A DNA stretch of 6,885 nucleotides from an archaeon (lineage in GTDB: Archaea > Undinarchaeota > Undinarchaeia > Undinarchaeales > JALTGF01): contig JALTGF010000158.1 of assembly GCA_027077325.1 (NCBI GenBank), positions 1 to 6,885 on the forward strand. The letters are read 5' to 3'. Positions 1 to 4,752 of this stretch are shown piece after piece. The translations under genes and the position numbers were made by a program. How positions within the stretch are numbered: the first letter of the stretch is position 1; each line of letters opens with the position of its first letter. Under the pieces are notes generated by a model. It ran no database searches, was not told the origin of the DNA, and worked only from the letters and a program-made list of their open reading frames with translations.

Positions 1-407
1 AGCTCACTCAATGGATGCCCTTTGCATTTCATTTCAAATTCCTTATAGTAACCAAAAGGAGCTCTTTTAACTTCAAAACCTTCTTTTTTCAGCCCTTCAG
101 TCATGCCGTCATAAATATGGATTGCTGTTGCAATTCCTGATGGTTCAGAGCCAGAGAGCAAGTGGACATAAGGATATAGCATAATTTTCTTTGTTTTTAC
201 AGTTTCAGCAACTTCTTTTATGTTTTTTACAGCATTTTTCACTACGGCTCTTTCATTTTTCTCGTCATCTTTCTCAGTTGCAAACCTTACAAAAAGGCAT
301 TCTTTCATCTCTCCTTGTTTTTCTTCTTCTGGGATTTCAACTGCCAATTTTGTCTTTTTCGTTGCTTTAAATCTAATATAATCTACATGCTGAAGCAATA
401 GTTTCAT
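1..407 (-). CDS. thrS: Threonyl-tRNA synthetase, archaeal N-terminal editing domain (partial, runs off left edge)
   Basis: The 135 complete codons visible encode the archaea-specific threonyl-tRNA synthetase editing domain (tRNA-Thr_ED), a D-aminoacyl-tRNA deacylase-like fold that removes wrongly attached serine from tRNA-Thr. The match rests on the start MKLLLQHVDYI, the YPYVHL segment (residues 78-83) and the family signature PFGYYKEF...CKGHPLSE (117-135). From memory of the Pyrococcus enzyme, the editing-site residues correspond to His82, Tyr121, Lys122 and Glu135. The ATG at 407 is the natural start: the family begins with this beta strand and a TATA-like box lies about 27 bases upstream. 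The frame is still open at base 1. Whether the catalytic and anticodon-binding domains follow, or whether this is a stand-alone editing protein as in some archaea, cannot be seen. It is a cytoplasmic translation quality-control enzyme. Confidence 0.93.
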   Translation of the reverse strand, partial: MKLLLQHVDYIRFKATKKTKLAVEIPEEEKQGEMKECLFVRFATEKDDEKNERAVVKNAVKNIKEVAETVKTKKIMLYPYVHLLSGSEPSGIATAIHIYDGMTEGLKKEGFEVKRAPFGYYKEFEMKCKGHPLSE

Positions 408-420
408 ACCCAAAATTTAG

Positions 421-436
421 AAATAAGTACTTATTT
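421..436. promoter_or_regulatory. Perfect 16-bp palindrome in the thrS promoter (possible operator)
   Basis: AAATAAGTACTTATTT equals its own reverse complement over all 16 bases. It fills much of the 35-base gap between the Nudix stop and the thrS start, overlaps the thrS TATA-like box and ends 14 bases before the thrS ATG. A repressor bound here would block TBP/TFB or polymerase loading. The site is AT-rich, so chance cannot be excluded. Confidence 0.4.
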
Positions 437-438
437 AA
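431..438 (-). promoter_or_regulatory. TATA-like box for thrS
   Basis: Read on the minus strand this is TTAAATAA. It is centred about 27 bases before the thrS ATG, the spacing expected when transcription starts at or next to the start codon. No Shine-Dalgarno sequence sits at a usable distance: the only candidate, GGGT, directly abuts the ATG. A leaderless mRNA is therefore likely. Confidence 0.5.
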
Positions 439-442
439 GTTT

Positions 443-868
443 CTATTTTTGCGCTTCCATATCCATTCTGATTATTTTGTAGTCCTCAATAATCGTTGCG
501 TGGTCAAAAGCAAATTCAATTTTATCTGTTTTGTCAAGAAGCGCCCACATAAAATCCCTAATTTCAGAACTTTTTCTTTCTTTTCCGCCCTTCTTTTTTC
601 CAATAAAAACAACAGAAACCACATGTCCTCTTGGATCCCTGTCTGGGTCTGAATAAACACCAAGCAAACCTTCAAGCTCCACATTAATCCCTACCTCTTC
701 CTTAACCTCGCGCACGGCTGCATGCTCAACTGTTTCGCCGTATTCAACAAATCCACCGGGCAGTGCCCATTTGCCGTCAAACGGCTCTCCCTTGCGCTGG
801 ATTAAAAGAACCCTGCCGTTGTCTTCAATTAAAGTGTCAACTGTAAGAGATGGTGATTTTGAATTCAT
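443..868 (-). CDS. Nudix hydrolase, ADP-ribose pyrophosphatase-like
   Basis: This 141-residue single-domain Nudix hydrolase would cleave a nucleoside diphosphate linked to another group, using Mg2+ in the cytoplasm. The Nudix box is complete at residues 39-61: G39, x5, E45, x7, then R53-E54-V55-x-E57-E58-x-G60-I61. The preceding KWALPGGF (33-40) and the following VYSDPDRDPRGH (71-82) resemble archaeal ADP-ribose pyrophosphatases such as MJ1149, so ADP-ribose or a related dinucleotide is the likely substrate. This is a family-level guess, because Nudix specificity is hard to read from sequence. The ATG overlaps the stop of the upstream membrane-protein gene by one base (TAATG), indicating translational coupling and co-transcription. 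Length and motifs are intact. Its partnership with an uncharacterised membrane protein is unusual and may point to a specialised substrate. Confidence 0.9.
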   Translation of the reverse strand: MNSKSPSLTVDTLIEDNGRVLLIQRKGEPFDGKWALPGGFVEYGETVEHAAVREVKEEVGINVELEGLLGVYSDPDRDPRGHVVSVVFIGKKKGGKERKSSEIRDFMWALLDKTDKIEFAFDHATIIEDYKIIRMDMEAQK

Positions 869-1713
869 TAGAGTATCTCTTTCTCTTCGCGTAGGGCTGA
901 CAATGTTCCAAATGCAACTCCCCCTGCATATACCAATACTGTGTAAAATAAAACCGTGATTGTATCTATTGCTGTTTCAGGATAACTTGCCATCAACAAA
1001 AACATAACCATGAATCCGGTCATTGCTCCTCCAATGAGAAATCCCTTTGAAAATCTAACTGCTTGCTCTTTTCTTGTAATTAACCTCTGTGCTCTTATTA
1101 AATGTTTAAATGCTTTTTTGAATTTTCTTGCGCTCCACCAAGGCATTTTCTTGATTTTGTCCTCTAGTTGTTCAGAATAGTAGTTGAGAATCCCTCTTGC
1201 ATCAGTAATAATCTTTGAGACATCGTCCTTGTACTTTGCAGCATTTTTTGCAGCCTTAATTTTTGAAATTGCCTTGTAATCAAAAATTATTTTTAAAAAT
1301 CGTTCCCTGTCTTCTGGTGAAACTTTCTCTAAAAGCTCATTAATATCCATTGACATCTCTATGATTGATCTTTCTTCCTCACTTGTAATCTGGTAATATG
1401 GAAAATCAACAACTTGCCCATCCTCTAATATTATCCTCCTGTGTTGAACTGGTGTTTTGGAGTGCTCAGCAGTGTATAAGCTAAGTTCAAAAATCGCTTT
1501 AATTGCCTTCAAGTATCTTAGTTTCCTTGCTTCAGTTTGTTCAGTTTCTTTTATAAAATGTTGAATTTCTTTATTAAGTATGCTTCCTGCTTCTTTGTAA
1601 TTTCCCCTAGAAATCAATTTTAAAACTTTCGCATTAGTTTTATGCCCTGTTTCTTCGGCAAATTTAGCGCCTTCTTCTGCTGATCTTTCAAGTTCCTCTA
1701 ATTCTTCACTCAT
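868..1713 (-). CDS. Helical protein with C-terminal membrane hairpin, unknown function
   Basis: I do not recognise a family for this 281-residue protein. Residues 1-223 are highly charged and look almost entirely helical (Glu/Lys-rich, with few glycines or prolines), and parts such as 1-80 and 112-190 may form coiled coils. A short possible beta element lies around RRIILEDGQVVDFPYYQ (92-108). Two hydrophobic segments follow, at about 224-243 and 249-271, separated by a short SYPETA turn, with a charged tail REEKEIL. This suggests a large cytoplasmic helical domain anchored by a C-terminal hairpin, with both ends inside the cell. KKMPWW at 188-193 just before the basic stretch could be an interface element. 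The gene starts 4 bases after the DUF1699-like gene and its TAA overlaps the Nudix ATG, so all three should be co-transcribed. A role as a membrane scaffold is inference. Confidence 0.85.
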   Translation of the reverse strand: MSEELEELERSAEEGAKFAEETGHKTNAKVLKLISRGNYKEAGSILNKEIQHFIKETEQTEARKLRYLKAIKAIFELSLYTAEHSKTPVQHRRIILEDGQVVDFPYYQITSEEERSIIEMSMDINELLEKVSPEDRERFLKIIFDYKAISKIKAAKNAAKYKDDVSKIITDARGILNYYSEQLEDKIKKMPWWSARKFKKAFKHLIRAQRLITRKEQAVRFSKGFLIGGAMTGFMVMFLLMASYPETAIDTITVLFYTVLVYAGGVAFGTLSALREEKEIL

Positions 1714-1717
1714 TTTC

Positions 1718-2110
1718 TCACACTACCTGTTCAGGAGCTTTATCATGAACAATATAATAAACTGTTTCTTTTGGTATTTTAAACTTTCTAGAAAGGCTTT
1801 CCAAGTTATGGTCACCCCGCGCCCAAAGTTCTCTAATTTTTTCTTCAACTTTTTTATTTACCTTAGTTTCAATTTTCTTTCCTAAAATCTCAACAAAGAC
1901 AAGAGGGCTTAAAAAATCTACAGCTTCCCTGTCAGAAATTTCGAAAGCATGTGGTGAAAAAATTACCCTTTCGAGCTCCCTGCAATGCTCAATTATTCTT
2001 TTTGCAGAGTGCAAATTTATTTTGCAATTTACCTTTAAAATTCTTGTTTCTGGAGGGACTTTCCAAATATCCTCCTTGTGCTCTAAGACAAACTCGTGTA
2101 AATATTCCAT
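1718..2110 (-). CDS. DUF1699-like protein with C-terminal helix-turn-helix
   Basis: This 130-residue protein has two parts. Residues 12-75 look like a beta-alpha-beta unit (strand ILKVNCK, helix SAKRIIEHC, strand ERVIFS) with a spacing reminiscent of one leucine-rich-repeat unit. A charged linker (77-97) leads to a probable helix-turn-helix at about 100-122 (NLESLSRKF-KI-PKETVYYIVH), similar to sigma-region-4 or resolvase-type helices. Length, the ILxV...CxxLxxV core and the C-terminal helices recall archaeal DUF1699 proteins; this assignment is from memory and moderate. The N-terminal part aligns without gaps to the 75-residue protein encoded just upstream. The gene is first in a unit with the membrane-hairpin and Nudix genes and has its own TATA-like box. 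DNA binding, possibly autoregulation, is plausible but unproven; the helix-turn-helix could instead bind RNA or protein. Confidence 0.85.
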   Translation of the reverse strand: MEYLHEFVLEHKEDIWKVPPETRILKVNCKINLHSAKRIIEHCRELERVIFSPHAFEISDREAVDFLSPLVFVEILGKKIETKVNKKVEEKIRELWARGDHNLESLSRKFKIPKETVYYIVHDKAPEQVV

Positions 2111-2112
2111 AT

Positions 2113-2119
2113 AAAAAAA
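2113..2119 (-). terminator. Possible oligo-T terminator after the slipin unit
   Basis: On the minus strand there is a run of seven T, 50 bases past the stop of the 75-residue gene and just before the next ATG. Archaeal polymerase can terminate at such T-runs without a hairpin. It lies upstream of the predicted leaderless start of the next unit, so it would stop read-through without affecting that unit. The evidence is only the run itself. Confidence 0.3.
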
Positions 2120-2132
2120 TAGTAATTGCCGG

Positions 2133-2138
2133 TTTATA
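2133..2138 (-). promoter_or_regulatory. TATA-like box for the DUF1699-like / hairpin / Nudix unit
   Basis: The minus strand reads GGTATAAACC, with TATAAA centred about 25 bases before the ATG at 2110. There is no purine-rich ribosome-binding site in front of that ATG; the bases just before it are nearly all T and A. The leader is therefore predicted to be absent or a few bases long. Confidence 0.5.
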
Positions 2139-2168
2139 CCTTTATCTAAGGATCACACGAGTTGGCTG

Positions 2169-2396
2169 CTATTCATAGTCAAGGTAAACCCACTTTCCAA
2201 GATACTCTTTTGCTTCTTCTTCCGTCTTGGCAAATGCCTTATAATCAAAAACAACTTCTTGCAAAGTTCTACAGCGCCTCATTATGTTTACAGCATCCTC
2301 TTTTTTTAGAGGCATATCTACCCTCAATGTTTTTGTTCTTTCAGAAATCCTATTTAAATCACTCCTGCTTCTCAGTATCTCTTCGTTCATAATCAC
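2169..2396 (-). CDS. Small DUF1699-like paralogue lacking the helix-turn-helix
   Basis: This 75-residue protein aligns, with no gap and a one-residue offset, to residues 12-75 of the neighbouring 130-residue protein. About 17 of 63 positions are identical, including T21, L24, V26, A35, C42-R43-x-L45, V48, F50, A54-F55, E61-A62, L66 and V70. It stops where the 130-residue protein goes on into its helix-turn-helix, so it is a one-domain form and could compete with or partner its paralogue. The start given is GTG, overlapping the slipin TAG by one base, with AGGAG about 10 bases upstream. An in-frame ATG two codons on, at 2390, is the alternative and would be 16 bases from that site. Tight coupling to the slipin suggests the two proteins act together. 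Molecular function is unknown. Confidence 0.8.
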   Translation of the reverse strand: MIMNEEILRSRSDLNRISERTKTLRVDMPLKKEDAVNIMRRCRTLQEVVFDYKAFAKTEEEAKEYLGKWVYLDYE

Positions 2397-3238
2397 TACT
2401 TTGCAGCTCCTAGGTACTTATTGGCAAGGGCTTCAAGGTCCTCTTTTTTAAGACCCCCAATTCCACCACCAATTTTATCTGCTAACTTTGTAAACTCCAG
2501 CGGGAATATTATCTTACTCGCTTTTCCATCAGCAACATCTTTCAAAGCTTTTATGTACAAATAGCTCAAAGTTGAGTTTGAAAGCTTTCCTGCAGCCTCT
2601 TCCAAGGCATTAATCCTAATTTTAGTTGTCATTGCTTCTTCTCTTGCAGCTTCCTTATAGCGCTCTGCAATTTCTTTTGCTTGAAGCGCTTCGACAACTT
2701 CTGGTGGTGGTGTAATTGTCTGCAACTCCATATCAACAATCTCCACCCCCCACGCATCAACAAGTTCCTGTGTTTCTTTCTTTAATTGTTTGTTTATTTC
2801 CTCAATATTTGCATAAAGCTCTTGAATATCAACTGTACCTGCAATATTTCTTATACGACCCTTTACGTGCGCTTCAATAGCTTTTCTATAATCCTCTTCA
2901 ACTTCTAATTCGGCTTTTACAGGATCAACAACTCTAAGATAAATAATAGCATCAATTAATAGTTTAACGCCGTCCTTTGTAATAACTTCTTGTGCGGCAA
3001 CATCAATTGCTTCTGTTCTCAAGTCATATTTAACAAAACTCTCAATAACTGGAATAATTAAATGCCATCCAGGGCCAACAGTCCTATGATATTTTCCAAA
3101 ACGATAAACAACCGCTTTTTCATACTGCTTAAACTCAAACAAAAGGCGGCCTATAATAAATTGCTTTGGTGACCTTATCATGAGTCCAAGTCCACCAAAA
3201 ATTAAAATTACTGGCACTGCAAAGAGCATCCAAATCAT
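2396..3238 (-). CDS. Stomatin/prohibitin (SPFH, slipin-type) membrane protein
   Basis: This 280-residue slipin has an N-terminal hydrophobic segment (residues 2-20), then the SPFH/Band 7 domain from about 36 to 180. Recognisable blocks are YEKAVVYRFGKYHRTVGPG (39-57), the KYDLRTEAIDV strand (70-80), QEVITKDGV (83-91), IYLRVVDPVKAE (99-110) and DAWGVEIVDMEL (161-172). A helical segment (about 183-218) precedes the usual C-terminal LSYLYIKAL...SKIIFPLEF (224-249). Slipins form large oligomeric rings on the inner membrane face and organise membrane domains or regulate proteases. The ERRAKIIxAEGE-like stretch common in slipins is not clearly retained after residue 195. The usual NfeD/STOPP partner is not in this window; the 75-residue paralogue occupies the adjacent downstream slot instead. 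GGAGGG lies 12 bases before the ATG, a slightly long spacing. Confidence 0.93.
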   Translation of the reverse strand: MIWMLFAVPVILIFGGLGLMIRSPKQFIIGRLLFEFKQYEKAVVYRFGKYHRTVGPGWHLIIPVIESFVKYDLRTEAIDVAAQEVITKDGVKLLIDAIIYLRVVDPVKAELEVEEDYRKAIEAHVKGRIRNIAGTVDIQELYANIEEINKQLKKETQELVDAWGVEIVDMELQTITPPPEVVEALQAKEIAERYKEAAREEAMTTKIRINALEEAAGKLSNSTLSYLYIKALKDVADGKASKIIFPLEFTKLADKIGGGIGGLKKEDLEALANKYLGAAK

Positions 3239-3250
3239 ATCCTAAGTGTT

Positions 3251-3256
3251 CCCTCC
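3251..3256 (-). promoter_or_regulatory. Shine-Dalgarno-like site for the slipin gene
   Basis: The minus strand has GGAGGG 12 bases before the slipin ATG. The spacing is longer than usual, and an AGGAT directly abutting the ATG is a weaker alternative. With the TATA-like box near 3294 this site would lie inside a short leader. Confidence 0.45.
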
Positions 3257-3267
3257 ATTAAATTCAC

Positions 3268-3282
3268 TACTATATAATAGTA
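3268..3282. repeat. Short inverted repeat at the predicted slipin transcription start
   Basis: TACTAT and ATAGTA are exact inverted arms separated by ATA. The repeat lies about 26 bases downstream of the TATA-like box, that is, at the predicted transcription start of the slipin unit. It could be an operator, but six-base arms in AT-rich DNA may be chance. Confidence 0.25.
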
Positions 3283-3290
3283 ACAACTAG

Positions 3291-3298
3291 TATTTATA
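3291..3298 (-). promoter_or_regulatory. TATA-like box for the slipin unit
   Basis: The minus strand reads TATAAATA, with A-rich DNA just upstream. A start about 26 bases downstream would give a leader of about 30 bases that contains the GGAGGG site. A second weak candidate, TTATATAG near 3274, would leave the GGAGGG outside the transcript and is less likely. Confidence 0.4.
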
Positions 3299-3310
3299 TG
3301 TTTTTATTTC

Positions 3311-3637
3311 TCAGAATCCAGGGCAATTGTGATTTTCTGGAAGCCGGTGCTCTTCACAAAATAAGCCGCCACAATAACTACATCTAAACGGAAGTGTGAC
3401 CTTTTTCCCACAAACTTGGCACCTGCCGCTTATTGGGCTTTTTTCTGATTTTAAAGCCCCTTTAGTAATTGAAAATGTCTTTGGTTTTTCTTGTTTTATT
3501 GGCCTTTTTAGTGGTACTCTAATCGAAACAGGGATTTCTAACTTTACAATCTCCCCCTTTTTCTTAAAGTATATCTCATACACTAAAAGGGTTGTCGCTA
3601 CTCCAACAAATAAAAAAGCAATTAAACTTGGATTCAT
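3311..3637 (-). CDS. Membrane-anchored AN1-type zinc finger protein
   Basis: This 108-residue protein has one N-terminal transmembrane helix (about residues 3-24), a basic, proline-containing linker (25-70) and a C-terminal AN1 zinc finger. All eight ligands are present: C73-x2-C76-x9-C86-x2-C89-x4-C94-x2-H97-x5-H103-x-C105, with the typical CEEHRLPENHNC ending. AN1 fingers bind two zinc ions. In eukaryotes they occur in ubiquitin- and proteasome-linked stress proteins, and in archaea they are often fused to membrane domains such as rhomboids. Here the finger is tethered by a single helix and probably faces the cytoplasm, given the Lys-rich stretch after the helix. The gene starts 3 bases after the secreted-protein gene and shares its promoter. 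Partners are unknown; a role in membrane protein quality control is inference. Confidence 0.9.
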   Translation of the reverse strand: MNPSLIAFLFVGVATTLLVYEIYFKKKGEIVKLEIPVSIRVPLKRPIKQEKPKTFSITKGALKSEKSPISGRCQVCGKKVTLPFRCSYCGGLFCEEHRLPENHNCPGF

Positions 3638-3640
3638 TGT

Positions 3641-4435
3641 CTATTTCTTTAAAATCTTGTTAAGCAAGTTATTAAATGTGTCGCTGAAACCAGGCAAAAA
3701 TTTTACAATCTTGTTTTTTATATTATTTACAATTTTAATGGGATTTTGGGTTATACTGCCACTTGTCCATTTTATCTCAATGGTGCTAAGGTCGTCTGGC
3801 TTTAAATTTTGACAAGTTATCACATTATTATCAAGTTGGCAACCGCTTGTTATTTTTTGCACTGAGGCTCCATCTGGGAGAACTAGTTTATATTCAACAT
3901 TTTCAACAGGGATTGTTGTTTCAGTTATTCCCTTTGATATGATCGTAACTTTTGGATTTGGGACTAAACCTTTTGGGGTTAAACTCATAACCGAGTTGCT
4001 GTCTTCTTTTGCAAGTGCATTGGAATCAAATTCAATGGAAAGCGTGTATGAGTTGTCCTCATTTGCTATTAAAAGTCCTTTCCTAAATATAACCCCTATT
4101 GTCGTGTCGGTTTCAGTTGATTCTGACTTTATATATGTAGGACCTTCTAAGACCTTCATTGAACCATATTGGTCAGTTGCAGAAACACCTGATATATCTG
4201 CATATGGGACTGTAATTATCATCTTTGTCATTTGGCCTTCATATGAACTAGCATTTGAGCAGGAAAATGGGTAAGTTATTTTTGTATGAATCCCGGAGCT
4301 TAAAATGCTATTCTCAACGTGAACAGTACCAACAGAGCACTGGTCTCCTACAAATTGTGCATTTGCATCTGAGATAATCCCTAGAAATATGGCTATTATC
4401 AATAGTATTGTTCCAATAATTAATACTCTTTTCAT
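3641..4435 (-). CDS. Secreted or surface protein of unknown function
   Basis: This 264-residue protein starts with a Sec-type signal peptide: basic MKR, a hydrophobic core (4-21), and a likely cleavage after ANA at residue 26. The mature part is Ser/Thr-rich and mostly beta-like, with segments such as TKMIITVPYAD (70-80), TTIGVIFRKG (111-120) and VEYKLVLPDG (180-189). Four cysteines (33, 59, 199, 208) could form two disulfides, one at each end of the domain. The C-terminus (233-264) is a lysine-rich amphipathic helix without a clear transmembrane segment or sorting signal, so the protein may stay attached at its N-terminus or bind the membrane surface. I recognise no family; an immunoglobulin-like surface domain is possible. 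The first gene of its unit, it has a TATA-like box about 28 bases before the ATG and is followed closely by the AN1-finger gene. Confidence 0.85.
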   Translation of the reverse strand: MKRVLIIGTILLIIAIFLGIISDANAQFVGDQCSVGTVHVENSILSSGIHTKITYPFSCSNASSYEGQMTKMIITVPYADISGVSATDQYGSMKVLEGPTYIKSESTETDTTIGVIFRKGLLIANEDNSYTLSIEFDSNALAKEDSNSVMSLTPKGLVPNPKVTIISKGITETTIPVENVEYKLVLPDGASVQKITSGCQLDNNVITCQNLKPDDLSTIEIKWTSGSITQNPIKIVNNIKNKIVKFLPGFSDTFNNLLNKILKK

Positions 4436-4459
4436 TACATAATCTAGTGAATGAAGGAG

Positions 4460-4467
4460 TATTTATT
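4460..4467 (-). promoter_or_regulatory. TATA-like box for the secreted protein / AN1 finger unit
   Basis: The minus strand reads AATAAATA, centred about 28 bases before the ATG at 4435, after an A-rich upstream flank. No ribosome-binding site is placed correctly for that ATG, which favours a leaderless start. It lies back to back with the plus-strand TATA-like box near 4490. Confidence 0.45.
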
Positions 4468-4486
4468 TTTATTCATTATAGAAAGA

Positions 4487-4494
4487 TATTTAAT
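4487..4494 (+). promoter_or_regulatory. TATA-like box for the 74-residue membrane protein
   Basis: TATTTAAT is centred about 26 bases before the ATG at 4517, the spacing of a leaderless archaeal promoter. It also argues against translation from the upstream in-frame ATG at 4451, which would lie ahead of this promoter. Confidence 0.5.
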
Positions 4495-4516
4495 TAGGCA
4501 GATTTTATACTCAAAT

Positions 4517-4741
4517 ATGGCAAAAGAAACAAAACAAGAAAAGAGGTTAATGTTTGCTCTTGAAGAGATTCTCCTAAGTTTCATTGGCGCCCTTGTAGTT
4601 ACTTTCGGAGTACTATTGCTTGCGAGTGGAGTTGGAAAGACAGGATTTTGGTCAGTGTTTATTCTTGTGATCTTTGTGATCTGGCTAGGGCTCCTGCTAT
4701 TTACAGTTCCAATAGTTAGGAAAATAGAGAAATTAATGTAA
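4517..4741 (+). CDS. Small two-helix membrane protein, unknown function
   Basis: This 74-residue protein has a charged start (MAKETKQEKR), two hydrophobic helices at about residues 16-37 and 44-65 joined by SGVGKTG, and a short basic tail (VRKIEKLM). Both ends are predicted to be cytoplasmic by the positive-inside rule. I do not recognise a family. The frame also has an ATG at 4451 that would add 22 residues, but that start lies upstream of the TATA-like box, overlaps the promoter of the divergent gene and adds an unlikely sequence, so 4517 is preferred. It is the only plus-strand gene here, divergent from the secreted-protein unit and ending 11 bases from the convergent PHP gene. The coherent topology, start context and promoter make it a probable real gene. 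Confidence 0.75.
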   Translation: MAKETKQEKRLMFALEEILLSFIGALVVTFGVLLLASGVGKTGFWSVFILVIFVIWLGLLLFTVPIVRKIEKLM

Positions 4742-4752
4742 CCTCTTTGAGT

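Noticed and set aside
1263..1310. FDYKA pentapeptide shared by the 281- and 75-residue proteins
   Set aside because: The flanking residues do not align without shifts, and the 281-residue context is helical whereas the other is a strand end; chance is more likely than homology.
2162..2392. 76-codon open frame on the plus strand
   Set aside because: Antisense to the 75-residue DUF1699-like gene, which is supported by its paralogue and coupling to the slipin.
3396..3812. 138-codon open frame on the plus strand
   Set aside because: It lies antisense over the AN1 finger and secreted-protein genes, both with clear domains; its product has no recognisable features and no start context.
3939..4274. 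111-codon open frame on the plus strand
   Set aside because: Antisense shadow of the secreted-protein gene; no start signal and no coherent protein features.
4451..4516. Upstream ATG start (4451) for the small membrane protein
   Set aside because: It would begin before the TATA-like box at 4487-4494 and inside the divergent promoter; the start at 4517 fits promoter spacing and gives a typical charged N-terminus.
4742..4752. Possible bidirectional terminator between the convergent genes
   Set aside because: The 11-base gap has no hairpin and no convincing T-run on either strand.
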